Notes: a model not told the origin generated them from the sequence alone. Shown: positions 52,245-63,587, counted from the first letter of the stretch. The stretch is DNA of 64,000 nucleotides from Plutella xylostella (GCF_932276165.1 NC_064011.1:4977501-5041500), one strand, 5' to 3'. Translations and numbers: made by a program.

Positions 52245-55200
52245 GTGCGGGCGCCAGGGGTCACTCCTGACAGTGGGAGGGTCCATCGTAGACCCATTGA
52301 CCGGTTACCGCCCGCTTCAGCTGGGCAGCCCCCGGCCAATATGGTACTGGTCCGTCCCGGCATTGACTGTTCCTTTAGGGTGTGGGGAACAAACAGGCTT
52401 CCCCTGTATGTTGATGCTGTGCTAGTTACACCTGGTACTAGAAATGTGACAAAAAAGGTAAACGCTTACACTGCCCTGCGTTTTGGGACATGGAATGTCC
52501 GGACAATGAGGACAGGCCTCCCGGACATCAGTGGATGCTCTCCAAGCGCACAAGATCTGCGCAAAACATCGGTTATCGATCTTGAACTAACCAGACTCAA
52601 TGTCAGTATTGCTGCGCTCCAAGAGACTAGGCTCCCTGATGAGGGCTCGATGTGCGAGCAAAACTACAAGTTCTTTTGGAAAGGCAAAGCACTTAATGAA
52701 CACCGTGAATACGGCGTAGGATTTGCGGTTCGAAACGACCTCCTAAGCTCAATAGAAGGTCCTCGCGGAATTTCTGACCGCATAATGGTCCTGCGTCTTT
52801 TAACCACCTGCGGCTATGTTACTATTATTTCCGCATACGCTCCAACACTGAAGTCCTCTGCCGAGTCTAAAGATGAGTTTTACGATCAACTGTGCATCAC
52901 AATGCGTGAAATACATCCTGGAGACCGCATCTTAATCCTGGGTGACTTTAATGCCCGCGTCGGGCAAGATGATCAAGCATGGCCCGAGTGCCTTGGTAAA
53001 TACGGCGTGGGTAAACAAAACGAGAACGGCCAGCGCTTGTTGGAATTCTGTTGCAAATACCAGCTATGTGTTACAAACACTTACTTCAAGGGCAAACTAA
53101 TGCGTCGTGTCTCCTGGAAGCACCCTCGTTCTGGATACTGGCATCAACTGGACGTTGCCTTGACAAGGAGAAAAGACCTGAGAGATATTACGCAAACGAG
53201 GACTTTCCACAGCGCTGATTGTGACACTGATCACTCCCTTGTGATATGCAAAGTTCGCCTTACGCCCAAAAAGATTCACTCTAGTAAAATTCCCGGGAAA
53301 AAGAAATTAATGCTCTCTAATACCAGGAACGCAGAACTAGTGAGCAAATTTAGTGATTTGGCAAGTCATATCGCAGGAACTTGGGATCCCGACGCTTCAC
53401 TGGACTTGGAGTGGCAGTCTATCAAGTCACTTCTGACAAAATCCGCTGGTAAAGTTTTTGGCTATGATACATCAAAATCTCACGACTGGTTCGCAGAGAA
53501 CAAAAACCACCTGTTGCCTTTACTCGATGCAAAACGTCAAGCCTCTCTAAACCATCGGCTTAACCCTTGCACTGCAACAAGAGATGAACTCCGGACGGCT
53601 AAGTCTAATCTTCAGCGGAAAAGTCGCCAGTTTGCAAATGAATTTTGGCTGAAACTCTGCGAAAACATCCAGATCTGTGCTGCCGTTGGAAACCTGTCTG
53701 GTGTTTTTGCAGGGATCAAACAAGCTATTGGACCTTTACCAAAGAAATCAGCTCCTTTAAAAGAACTCGACGGTTCCGTTATTACTGACGGCAATCGACA
53801 ACTGAACCGATGGGTAGAACACTACACTGAGCTGTATGCACATCCGGTCAATATCGATCCTGAAGCTGTGGTCGCCATCCACGAACTGGAAACTTGGCAC
53901 GAGCTCGATCAGCTTCCCACCGCAAGTGAACTGCATAAAGCTGTCACTCTACTTAAAAACGGCAAAAGCCCCGGTGAGGACGGCATTTCTGCTGAACTTC
54001 TTAAGATCAGGTGCTTGTTGCCAATCCTACACAATTTTCTAGGAAAGTGCTGGGAGCACGAACGTTTCCCCGACGATATGCGCGACGCAAATATTATTAC
54101 CTTGTATAAGGGAAAGGGGGACCGCGGGGATTGCAATAATTACCGCGGCATTTCCCTTCTTAGCATCGTCGGTAAGCTGTTTGCGAGGGTCATCTTGGCT
54201 AAACTCCAGCGACTTGCCGAGCGTGTATATCCCGAGGCCCAGTGCGGATTTCGCTCCGGACGCTCAACTACGGATATGATATTTACCTTACGCCAGTTGC
54301 AGGAAAAGTCACGTGAACAAAATAGTCCCCTTGTGATAGCTTTTGTAGACCTCAACAAAGCGTTCGATACTGTAAGCCGGGAGGGTCTTTACATCGCTAT
54401 CAGAAAGATAGGGTGTCCACCAAAACTTCTTAACTTGGTGAAGTCTTTCCACGAGGGTATGCAGGGTGCCGTTGTTTATGACGGTAGAAAGTCGGCTTTG
54501 TTTGATATGCGGAGAGGAGTGCGCCAGGGTTGCGTTCTAGCACCGACACTTTTTGGCATTTTCTTCTCCCTGCTTCTTAAAGCTGCTTTTGAGGACTCAG
54601 TTCAGGGAGTGTATTTGCACACAAGAACTGACGGAAAACTTTTTAACTCCACCCTACTTAGGTCACGCACTAAACGAGAAGACCTATATATCGACTCAAT
54701 GCTCTTTGCCGATGACGCTGCCTTTATTGCTAGGTCTCCGCGGGATTTGCAAGTTATCATAAATAAATTCGCGCATGCCTGTTCCCTCTTTTCCATGTCA
54801 ATTAATGCAAAGAAGACAGTCGTTTTAGCACAAGGCTTCAGCCAGAAACCGACAATTTTGTTGGATGGTGTGCCCCTTGACGTTGTGGATCAATTTTGCT
54901 ATCTAGGATCCAATATATCAAGCAATTTGTCGTTGGACGTGGAAGTTGGAAGCCGACTGGGTAAAGCGGCTACGACGTTTGGGAAGCTTAGTAGCAGAGT
55001 GTGGTCAAACAACCATCTTACAACTAGGACAAAAATGATTGTGTATCAAACCTGTGTCCTGAGCACACTCTTGTACGGAGCGGAAACATGGACGTCGTAT
55101 ACAAAGCAAGAAAGGAGACTCAACAATTTTCACATGCGCTGTCTCCGTAGCATATTAAACATCACTTGGCAAGACAGGGTCACTAACGAAAGGGTGTTGC

Positions 55201-55640
55201 AAATTGCACAGCTTCCCAGTATTACCGCAATGCTTAAACAGCGGAGATTGCGATGGCTGGGGCATGTGCATCGGATGGATGCCACTCGTTTACCAAGACG
55301 TACTCTGCTAAGCCAAATCGCTTTCGCTAAGAGAAAGGTGGGACGTCCAATGCTACGTTTCAAGGACTGCTGCAAGCGCGACATGACTTCCTTTGGAATC
55401 GATCCTGACACATGGGAGACTGTGGCGCATGACAGATCGAAATGGCGGAGCGTATTAAAGCAGGGAGTTAAAAAACACGACGAAGTCTGGCTAAACAATA
55501 TAAAGCGGAAAAGACTTCGTACAAAGGAAGTACCTTGTGCGATTTCGCAATTCACCTGCGATCTCTGTGGGAGAAAGTGTGGTGCCGCGATTGGACTTTA
55601 CAGCCACAGGAGAAGATGTGGTGTGCCATCCGCCACCTAG
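52245..55640 (+). CDS. LINE endonuclease-reverse transcriptase with C-terminal zinc finger, intact (1131 aa)
   Basis: Endonuclease from RFGTWNVRTMRTGLPD (about 77) with ALQETRLPDEGS, ILILGDFNARVG and TDHSLVICKV (about 327). RT from KNGKSPGEDGISAELLK (about 570) through NYRGISLLSIVGKLFAR, FVDLNKAFDTVSREGL and GVRQGCVLAPTLF to FADDAAFIARS (about 820). Then YLGSNISSNLSLDVEV, YGAETWTSYTKQERRL and RWLGHVHRMD of the C-terminal region. The last 30 residues form a Cys2-His-Cys finger, CDLCGRKCGAAIGLYSHRRRC. No disabling mutation. The N-terminal 70 residues before RFGTWN have no clear domain, so translation may start later, for example at the Met of NMVLVRPG. Confidence 0.92.
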   Translation: MRAPGVTPDSGRVHRRPIDRLPPASAGQPPANMVLVRPGIDCSFRVWGTNRLPLYVDAVLVTPGTRNVTKKVNAYTALRFGTWNVRTMRTGLPDISGCSPSAQDLRKTSVIDLELTRLNVSIAALQETRLPDEGSMCEQNYKFFWKGKALNEHREYGVGFAVRNDLLSSIEGPRGISDRIMVLRLLTTCGYVTIISAYAPTLKSSAESKDEFYDQLCITMREIHPGDRILILGDFNARVGQDDQAWPECLGKYGVGKQNENGQRLLEFCCKYQLCVTNTYFKGKLMRRVSWKHPRSGYWHQLDVALTRRKDLRDITQTRTFHSADCDTDHSLVICKVRLTPKKIHSSKIPGKKKLMLSNTRNAELVSKFSDLASHIAGTWDPDASLDLEWQSIKSLLTKSAGKVFGYDTSKSHDWFAENKNHLLPLLDAKRQASLNHRLNPCTATRDELRTAKSNLQRKSRQFANEFWLKLCENIQICAAVGNLSGVFAGIKQAIGPLPKKSAPLKELDGSVITDGNRQLNRWVEHYTELYAHPVNIDPEAVVAIHELETWHELDQLPTASELHKAVTLLKNGKSPGEDGISAELLKIRCLLPILHNFLGKCWEHERFPDDMRDANIITLYKGKGDRGDCNNYRGISLLSIVGKLFARVILAKLQRLAERVYPEAQCGFRSGRSTTDMIFTLRQLQEKSREQNSPLVIAFVDLNKAFDTVSREGLYIAIRKIGCPPKLLNLVKSFHEGMQGAVVYDGRKSALFDMRRGVRQGCVLAPTLFGIFFSLLLKAAFEDSVQGVYLHTRTDGKLFNSTLLRSRTKREDLYIDSMLFADDAAFIARSPRDLQVIINKFAHACSLFSMSINAKKTVVLAQGFSQKPTILLDGVPLDVVDQFCYLGSNISSNLSLDVEVGSRLGKAATTFGKLSSRVWSNNHLTTRTKMIVYQTCVLSTLLYGAETWTSYTKQERRLNNFHMRCLRSILNITWQDRVTNERVLQIAQLPSITAMLKQRRLRWLGHVHRMDATRLPRRTLLSQIAFAKRKVGRPMLRFKDCCKRDMTSFGIDPDTWETVAHDRSKWRSVLKQGVKKHDEVWLNNIKRKRLRTKEVPCAISQFTCDLCGRKCGAAIGLYSHRRRCGVPSAT

Positions 55641-55664
55641 TGCCTCTGCTCTGGATATGCTGTA

Positions 55665-55734
55665 ACTATCATCTGTTAAGATGCTGTGGCCACTGATATC
55701 ATCATTGGCCACAACATCTTGGTCAGATGATAGT
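55665..55734 (+). repeat. 3' UTR stem-loop of the 1131-aa LINE
   Basis: ACTATCATCTGTTAAGATGC TGTGGCCA pairs with TGGCCACAACATCTTGGTCA GATGATAGT around a 13-nt loop, 25 nt after the stop codon. As RNA it would form a long stem with few mismatches. Confidence 0.7.
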
Positions 55735-55982
55735 CGCAGCGTCAATTCATTGGATGGGAAGAGGTTGGTGCCGTAACCGTAACCGTATATAAATAAATAA
55801 ATAAAAAACATAATAACCACGTTGATAACTTGAGATGAGATCCAAGAATTCTACGAAATACCTAAAACATATAAGTATAAAAGCGGAAGTGTGTAATTAT
55901 GGAGGGTGTTTTTTACTCTTTCACATAAGTAAAAAGTACTGAACGGCTTTGAAGAAATTATGGTATGGATGAAGCTGACACT

Positions 55983-56960
55983 AGGGCATGCAATACCGGA
56001 TATTGTTTCAATACCGGTATTGAACTTGACATTGACATTGACGTTGACATTGACATTGACATTGACATTGACATTGACATTGACATTGACATTGACATTG
56101 ATATTGACATTGACATTGACATTGACATTGACATTGACATTGACATTGACATTGACATTGACATTGACATTGACATTGACATTGACATTGACATTGACAT
56201 TGACATTGACATTGACATTGACATTGACATTGACATTGACATTGACATTGACATTGACATTGACATTGACATTGACATTGACATTGACATTGACATTGAC
56301 ATTGACATTGACATTGACATTGACATTGACATTGACATTGACATTGACATTGACATTGACATTGACATTGACATTGACATTGACATTGACAATGACATTG
56401 ACATTAGGGTTTCGTTTTTCCCGACCTTTTTCTGTTCCCGGGAAACGGGAATTTATTTTAAATTATTGGTTTTGCTAATTTTGGGTATTAAAAGTCTATT
56501 AAAACACTTACAATTAAATAAAATATACATTTATCACTCGTATAGGTAGAAAAAAGCAACAGTCAGATAAATTAACAACCAAAATTATAATGATTTGTTT
56601 TCCATGCCAAATTATTTGTTTTTCTTAATTGTAAACTAAACAATAACAAATGTATTATAATTAATAAGAGTTTGAAAATAATATTATTATGACATAGGTA
56701 TAATTAAAATAGAAAATTAATGACACTTGAGGTAATGTTTTAGAAAAATTAATTGATTCAACGATTTATCGCTCAACCTACTTCTTATTTTGGTTTTTTC
56801 TATGCGTTAGTAATTTTATAAAAAAAATAAACGCGGACACAAAACGGGGACATAAAAAAAATATGTCAGGCGTCACACAAGCGTTAGCTTTTACATGCTC
56901 TTTGGTCACATATGTAAAAGCCGATCAATTGTTTGGTTTTAGGTAAGAGAAACAGATAGA
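55983..56960. mobile_element. Hexamer-array fold-back element, second locus
   Basis: Starts TAGGGCATGCAATACCGGAT (same end as at 30.5 kb), then the GACATT array, then GTTCCCGGGAAACGGGAATT and the fold-back arm (ATCACTCGTATAGGTAGAAA, CTTATTTTGGTTTTTTCTAT) to about 56960. Only one arm is present. Shares all modules with the 30.5-37.9 kb complex. Confidence 0.65.
56026..56406. repeat. GACATT hexamer array, about 63 units
   Basis: Almost pure GACATT with rare variants (GACGTT at 56040, GATATT at 56099, GACAAT near 56390). The long Met-Ser, Asp-Ile and Leu-Thr frames are the repeat read as codons. Confidence 0.92.
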
Positions 56961-56992
56961 TAAAAGTGTCATGTGTCTATATACAGTGCCAC

Positions 56993-57100
56993 AAACTTAT
57001 CAGTTCCGGTGACAGCACATACATGTTTAATATTTCTTAATTCTATAGGATTTTAAGTTTGCTCGTATTGTTAATTCGCTCTTGCGGTGTTAAATTAGTA
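56993..57100. mobile_element. Left part of a mariner-type MITE split by a LINE
   Basis: CAGTGCCACAAACTTATCAG, TTCCGGTGACAGCACATACA and TTAATTCGCTCTTGCGGTG match the left half of the intact MITE at 17781. The right half reappears at 62271. Confidence 0.78.
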
Positions 57101-57534
57101 AGTTCAGAGAACGGAACGTGACGGCTTAACGTAAACACAGCTAACAATTCAATCGGTTTAATTTTCACAATTTAAATTAGAAAACAGCTCTAAAAGTGCA
57201 GTGAAGCTTGAGTGGCATCGAGTTCATAACTCGAGGCATTGGTTTTACCCAGGAGCTTCAAAAGATCAACCCAAATTCGTGAGTAATTACCAAATGAACT
57301 CTCGCTTAACCCCAAAAAGGAACTTTGACGGTTTCCAGATAGAAAGATAGGACAATAACAAACGTCAAACAAACTGACAAATGTCAACAAGTGACAACTG
57401 AGCAACCAATCGGAAAGCGAAGCGCGCTGTCACTCAACCGTCCAACACCTGTCAGTGTCAATAACGTTCCGTTTGAAGGAAACTTACAGCAGTGTTTATT
57501 TGTTTGCACAGTGTATACTGTATTCTCAACAAAT

Positions 57535-58664
57535 ATGCCTCCTAATGACTTTGGTAAATGTGCTGCCTGCCGCGGAGCTATCAAATCGTCCCAATATCTG
57601 AGTTGTAACGCGTGCAAGCTAAGATACGATATCGATTGTATAGGGATATCTACCCAGCGCTTTCATAGCTTCTACGCCCCAGACTAAGAGCGGAGGAACA
57701 ACTGGAAATGTCCGGAATGCTCCAGCAAGACGCCAAAAACATGTAACCGCGATACATCTGTGCGTCCACCCCTCCCGCCAACTCGAAGTGGAGAGCAGGA
57801 CCGCCCGCCACATGACGACTACGTGACTAAGCGGAACACTAAACTTGGTCAAAAGAAACCAGCGCCACCCTCACCGAACAACGATGGCTGCTCGCAGTGC
57901 CCAGACGACGAAATAGTAACCGAGCCCAAGCTTCAAGCGATACAAAACATATGGAACCGCTTGTCTCAGAACTACGACTAATGCGTCAGACGATGGCACA
58001 AATGCAGAACGAATTTGCCGAGCGATTCGAAGGTCTAGCAAGTAAAATAACAGCTTACGAAAAGCACATGCAGGAGAAGGACAAGCTGATTTTAGACCTG
58101 AAATCACAGGTCGCTGTTCTGCAAGAACAAGTAGATAGGCAATCTCATGAATCCCTTAGATATGAGCTGGACATCCTGGGTCTCACTGAAACTCCCAACG
58201 AAAACCCCTACCACCTGGTTTTGACAACTGCTCAGAAAATAGGGCTAACCATGGACGAGCGTGACCTTGATTATGTGAGGCGAGTAGGCCCACGGGGTAA
58301 AGAGGCAGAGGACAGACTGCCCCGCCCTCTGGTGGTCTCCTTCACACGTAGGACTAAGAGAAAGGAGTTCCTCAAACAAGCAAAAGCTCGGCGTTGCCTC
58401 GATAGCAAGAATGTCGCTGGAAGCGGACCTGAAAGGAAGATGTATGTCAACGAACGTCTCACCACTGGAAACCGACAGTTATTTCGGGCCGCCCGAATCT
58501 GGACCAAAGCTCAAGGATTCAAACATTGCTGGGTCAGAAATGGCACAGTCTACGTTCGGAAAGGAGAAGGCCGAGATGGAAGCCCAGCAATCCCAATTCG
58601 AACATCTGAAGATCTACAGAGGATGTCAGCCAAGAATATACATAACTTGCAGCCAAGCGAATAG
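57535..58664 (+). pseudogene. LINE ORF1 with PHD-like finger, broken
   Basis: Begins MPPNDFGKCAACRGAIKSS with a PHD-type Cys pattern continuing CNACKLRYDIDCIGIS. TAA at 57685-57687 cuts the finger just before ERRNNWKCPECSS. A frameshift around 57940-57960 leads into a coiled-coil and basic region (RLMRQTMAQMQNEFAERFEG, YVRRVGPRGKEAED, KMYVNERLTTGNRQLFRAAR) ending at 58664. PHD-bearing ORF1 proteins are known in CR1-group LINEs. Confidence 0.75.
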
Positions 58665-59041
58665 CCTGCTTAGTTACGGACTTCGCTTTTGTTTCTACAT
58701 AATATATCTCATGTTAATTGTTTATCAACATAGCTTATCAATGTTTACTTTTCATACAAACAAATTACACATCTTACATACACCAACGCACTATCGACAC
58801 CGAACACTACACGATTCAAACATTCAAAACACGATCAAGTATCCTTCAGCATTGCTTTCAAAACTCTCTCTTCTGGTTTTCGCTCACTTATTTTTGTATG
58901 CTAGAATCATCCGACATATTAATTGAAATTTTTCAACAACATCCTTCACAAATGGGTTTAGTATTAGCATTCACCGCCTCACTCGATTCTTACATACATA
59001 AATATAATGTTATTTATTTTTAGAAAATCAATTTATGCATA

Positions 59042-61902
59042 ATGACAACTTTAGACTTAATACATGAGATAGATAACTCTATGAATATTGAATGCTATTC
59101 TATTCCCTCTCCAGAAGAGTGTGGGAAAATTATATCGAAACATGAAGTTACACTTCTGCACGTAAATATTCGTAGCATGCAAAAAAACTTTGAATTTTTA
59201 TCAGTAATGTTAGCAAGATTGAAAATTTCATTTGACGTAATTGTTCTGAGCGAATGCTGGATAAATGATTCCTCGATAGTCAAACAAATTGATGGATACA
59301 CATCATACAATACAAAAAAATACATAAATAAATCAGGTGGGGTAATTATTTATGAAAATACCAAATGAAATACCAGAACCTGACATAGATGAAGCAAATG
59401 GACTGGTGGTCGAGGTTCCTAAAGCCTTCACTGTTATTGGTATTTATCGATCCCTGTCATTCATCAATCCAGCTGCATTTATTAACTCGTTAGAAACTTA
59501 TCTCAAAAATCACACTAGCACCTCAAGTCTCATCCTAACTGTTGACATCAATATAAACATTCTCGACTCTTCAACTGATGAAAACACCTCTAACTATCTA
59601 AATCTTATGGCGGAACATGGCATGATTTCCGCCATTAACGCGCCCACCCACGATAAATCATGTATAGATCATATATTTGTCCGCTCAAAAAGCCTAACTA
59701 ACTCTATAATCTGTAAAACTGATCTCACTGACCATGCCATGGTTATGGCTGGAATCAATACTCAATCAGAAAAATGTCCTCCTCTAAAAAGATCTAGACT
59801 TAAAATCGACTTTGAAGGACTTAAAAAAGCTATTGAACAGACAGACTGGTCAAATGTAACAAACAACGAGTCTCTGAACGATGCAGTGTTAATTTTTTCA
59901 AATACGTTATCTGAATTGGTCAGTATACACTCAAAGGTTGTACAAATTAGTCACTCTAAATTTAACATAAACCCCTGGATGACCTCAGGCTTGATCAGGT
60001 GCTCAAAACATAAAGATAAACTACACTCACAATCAAGAAAATATCCTAATGATGCCCCCAAGAAGCTGATCTACACTAGATATCGTAACTATTGTATAGC
60101 ACTTTTAAGAAATCCCAAAGCCGAATACGATAATAAAGAACTCAAAAAATATAGGAATGTACCAAAAAAAGCTCTGGAAATCAATTAATCATATAACGCA
60201 TCGACACTCAAAAAACAATAAAACAGCCCATGAACTCACAAAAATCAAAGATACAACAGAAGATTCATTAGACGAATGTAATAAATATTTTTCCTCAGTA
60301 GGTCAAGTCCTAGCAAACTCTATTCTAACTCAATCTAACGAAACTCAGGAATCATTAGCCAACAACGTAAAAATCAAAGAAACACCACTGAAATCTCTAT
60401 TCATTTCGCCTACAGATGAAGAGGAAATTAAAAATCTTATTATGCAGTTGGATCCTGACAGTTCCCCAGGTCTCAACAACATAAATAATAGAATGCTCAA
60501 AGCTACGTGTAACGTGATAGCAAAACCGCTTGAAGCAATATTTAATTTGAGCATTAGGACTGGGGTATTCCCACAGGCCTGGAAATCTGCAGCAGTTGTG
60601 CCTATACACAAATGTGGCTCAAAAGACCTCCCCAACAACTTCCGCCCTATCTCTCTCTTAGGTAGCATTTCAAAATTGCTAGAACGCATAGTTAACAAAA
60701 GACTCGTGTCTTTCTTAGAGTCGAACTCTCTGCTCATGGATCGGCAGTTCGGATTCCGTCAAGGAAGATCCACCGAAGACGCCGTTACGCTTCTCACAGA
60801 TATAATTTCAGCTCATCTTGACAATGGGCGTAACTGTATCGGCGTTTTTCTTGATTTAGCAAAGGCGTTCGATACAGTTTCTATCCCAATACTTTTGAAG
60901 AAATTAGAAGCGTACGGTGTCCGAGGATCAGGTCTGGAGTGGTTCACTAGCTATTTGACAAATCGGAACCAAAGTGTCAAGATTGGTGATCACGTGAGTA
61001 GCCTAAGGTCAATTGCCTTGAGCGTTCCACAAGGCAGTATTCTTGGGCCGAAACTTTTTCTACGATATAGACACACTCTCCAGAACGCTGACATTCTCTG
61101 TTACGCAGATGATACAGCAGTTATTTTCCATGGCTGCTCTTGGCCGGTAGTCACTGAAAAAGCACAAGACGGTATGTCGCAGGTATTAAACTGGTTAAAT
61201 TCAAATCTTTTAACTATCAACACGTCAAAAACAAAATTTATGTGCTTTCATAAGACTGCTGCATCAAATTCTCATGAGATTACGCATATCAAGATCCATA
61301 GCCGACAATGTTTGTCCTCTACGGACCTCACTTGTAAATGTGGCTCAATTGAGAGAGCCGAATCTTTAAAGTACCTAGGCGTAATCATCGACGAAAGATT
61401 AACCTTTAAAGAGCATATGATCTCAATGTCAAAACGAGTTAGGAAGTTTTCATATGTATTCAAAAATCTTCGCGACATAGATGATGGAAAAATTATCAAA
61501 ATGGTATATTTTTCACTTTGTCAGTCCATAATAAACTACTGCATTTTGACTTGGGGTTGTGCAGCGGCCTCCACACTCATCATTTTAGAGAGAGCTCAAA
61601 GAGGGGTCTTAAAGGTCGCTCTTAAGAAACCAATTAGATTCCCAACTACTACACTTTACGAAGAAGCCCAAGTTCTTAGTGTAAGAAAACTTTTCTACAT
61701 GAGGGTGGCTGTTTCAGTTCACGAGAAAACTATAAATTCTGATAACTATCATGAAATGCTTAGAAAGAGAGTCTTCAAATTACCTATACCATCAGTAAAG
61801 ACTTCCTTTGCTCAACGCTTTCGACTTTACACATTTCCATTCATAATAAACTGGTCTATTTGTTTAACTTCAAACACTGCTCTACCTTTGAAACCAAATT
61901 AA
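59042..61902 (+). pseudogene. LINE ORF2, endonuclease and reverse transcriptase, frameshifted
   Basis: Piece 1 (59042-59368): LLHVNIRSMQKNFEFLS, VIVLSECWI. Piece 2 (59352-60188): the rest of the endonuclease, with VVEVPKAFTVIGIYR, THDKSCIDHIFVRS and TDHAMVMAGI, then the linker. Piece 3 (60157-61902): RT with DPDSSPGLNNINNRMLKA, NFRPISLLGSISKLLER, GVFLDLAKAFDTVSIP, VPQGSILGPKLF and CYADDTAVIF, then the C-terminal part. The segment between GPKLF and CYADD is shorter than normal, suggesting a deletion. Confidence 0.85.
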
Positions 61903-62270
61903 TTATCACCAATCATCTCATAAGCTGGACCTATGATGAATCAGAAAGTCTATTAAAACAGTTAAAATAGCGCAGATTTCATCATCACCTCCTGGCACTT
62001 ACCGCATACACACTTTCTAGCACCCCTTGTAAAGTAATCTAAACACACAAACACACCATCACACACACACACACACATACACAAACACACTTTTTTATTT
62101 TATTTTCTAACATATATCAAATTTATCCAAGATTGCACTGTATAAGTTCTTGTAAAGCCGCATTTAAATGGGTTAATTATTATCTCTATCCTCCACGGGA
62201 CAGGCATTGCCTAGTGTGGGGGTCAGTACATTCACCATCTCTTGTATATTTTTAAAGGAAATAAACATTT

Positions 62271-62307
62271 TAGTTCGCTCTCACCGGAACAGATAAGTTT
62301 GTCGCAC
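62271..62307. mobile_element. Right end of the split mariner-type MITE
   Basis: TAGTTCGCTCTCACCGGAAC AGATAAGTTTGTCGCAC equals the right end of the MITE at 17957-17991 and completes the left half at 56993. Confidence 0.78.
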
Positions 62308-62409
62308 GTACGTAGGTTTATTTCTTACTTTACTGTACTGGCTTCTGTTTTAAGGACAAGCGATGCTCGCAAAACATCTAATCTTTGTAATTTATTATTA
62401 AAAAATACC

Positions 62410-62530
62410 ATTAAAAAAAAACTGACTTCAAATAACCACTAAAAAAAAAATGCACTCACGCCTTGTACTAATGTACTCCCTTGAGGTAGTTGCGGTAACC
62501 ACTAAAAAGTAAGAAATAATTTAATATTAT
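62410..62530. repeat. Interspersed repeat end (ACTGACTTCAAATAACCACT)
   Basis: ACTGACTTCAAATAACCACT and AAGTAAGAAATAATTTAA match 5073-5115, so both are copies of one repeat terminus. Confidence 0.45.
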
Positions 62531-62680
62531 ATACTGTCGTGCAGAAGGCAGTCACTCTCGCCATGAGCTGGCACGAAGTCGAAGGCGTGGCACAGGACCG
62601 GTCAGAGTGGAGATCTACACTTCGAGCCCTATGTCCCTGATTAGGGATCCCAGGACCTGATGATGATGATGATGAATTTA
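62531..62680 (+). mobile_element. RTE LINE 3' end fragment
   Basis: The plus frame reads MSWHEVEGVAQDRSEWRSTL RALCP and stop, a typical RTE C-terminus, followed by a GATGATGATGATGATGAA tail. 5'-truncated. Confidence 0.7.
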
Positions 62681-62929
62681 ATATTTAGACCAATTCTATG
62701 TGACCTAAGCTGGTACTTAATGAATATTATTATAAATATTACCTTCTTCGTCATTATCACTTCTATCGTTATCTTCTTCTTCCTCGCAAGAACAACATTC
62801 TTCCGTAGACGAATCTGTGAATCACATTTATTATTATGTTGTGTCGTTACCGTCTCGGGACCATGGGGTCCCGGGCATTTGGAAGGCGTGCATGGGGCCG
62901 AAGCCAACATGTAGAGGCCCGTTTGACAA

Positions 62930-63560
62930 CATTAATCTATATGAAATGTGACACCAACCGACGATTTTCCCTGTGCAGACTATAGAAGTTAACCCAAGGA
63001 AAATCCCCGGTTAGTGCGGGAATATTGTGGGATATGGAGAGAACTAATACAGGGTTATGGAGTGTGGTGCTAAATGGACTGGGTGACTGGGACTATGGAA
63101 GGACTATGGCCCCTGCCTGACCTATATGTTTCACACACGGATAAAAAGGCAGGGGGTGACTCGCACACACATTAAATGGGCCCCCCAAAACAGTCACTAG
63201 CACATAACAGTGACGTAGCAACAAGGGGGCAACATGGCATGAGGTGCTGAGGGTGGAGAGGTATACCAAGGCTCTCAGAGCAATCGCGGATGCCGGTCAA
63301 GACCCCTACAAGCACTTACTGGATATACATCCTTCCTCCGAGCATTTCTGCTCTAGCGGTACACCACTCAAGCCAGCCAATGAAGGCAAGCAAGAGGTGG
63401 GAGATCCTGTTCCTCGTCAGTGTTCACTCTGGACAACCAATAAAGGCAAGCCAGAGATGAGGAACAGGGGTTCTCCCCGGCATCGGGTGGGTGGGGTCGC
63501 TAATGCCCAACAGCTCGCCACAAGCTGCCCTGCCGCTTTATTATTATTATTATTACAATA
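62930..63560 (+). mobile_element. Probable 3' part of a non-LTR retrotransposon
   Basis: GC-richer block with a degraded coding piece (LRVERYTKALRAIADAGQ, about 63247) and repeated words AAGGCAAGCAAGAGGTGGGA and AAGGCAAGCCAGAGATGAGG. It ends in a TTATTATTATTATTATT tail at 63539-63556. The family is not recognised. Confidence 0.4.
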
Positions 63561-63587
63561 TGTTTTCTGGGCCTTGAGTGGGTGTTT

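Larger units (their letters stand above)
51944..55806 (+). mobile_element. Full-length single-ORF LINE with 3' hairpin
   Basis: Begins near ATCATCATCATTATCATCAT, carries a 300-bp GC-rich leader, one intact 1131-codon ORF, a 3' UTR with a 28-bp-stem hairpin and a TAAATAAATAAATAAA tail. The ORF2-only layout and C-terminal zinc finger point to an RTE/Proto2-like or related clade; not settled. Confidence 0.85.
57101..62270 (+). mobile_element. Near-full-length CR1-type LINE, inactivated
   Basis: 5.2 kb with a leader, an ORF1 carrying a PHD-like finger and coiled coil, ORF2 in three frames, and a 3' end GGTCAGTACATTCACCATCT ... AAAGGAAATAAACATTTT shared with the fragment at 5.95 kb. Inserted into a MITE. 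ORF1 has a stop and a frameshift; ORF2 has two frameshifts and an internal deletion. Confidence 0.85.

Noticed and set aside
51930..55802. Tandem LINE copies or target duplication from shared GTAACCGTATA at both ends
   Set aside because: The word lies before the 3' tail rather than after it, so it is not a target duplication, and no second copy body is present.
56026..56406. CRISPR-like regular repeat
   Set aside because: Pure 6-bp tandem with no spacers, in a eukaryotic genome.
55958..56549. Met-Ser, Asp-Ile and Leu-Thr open frames
   Set aside because: Same hexamer array artefact.
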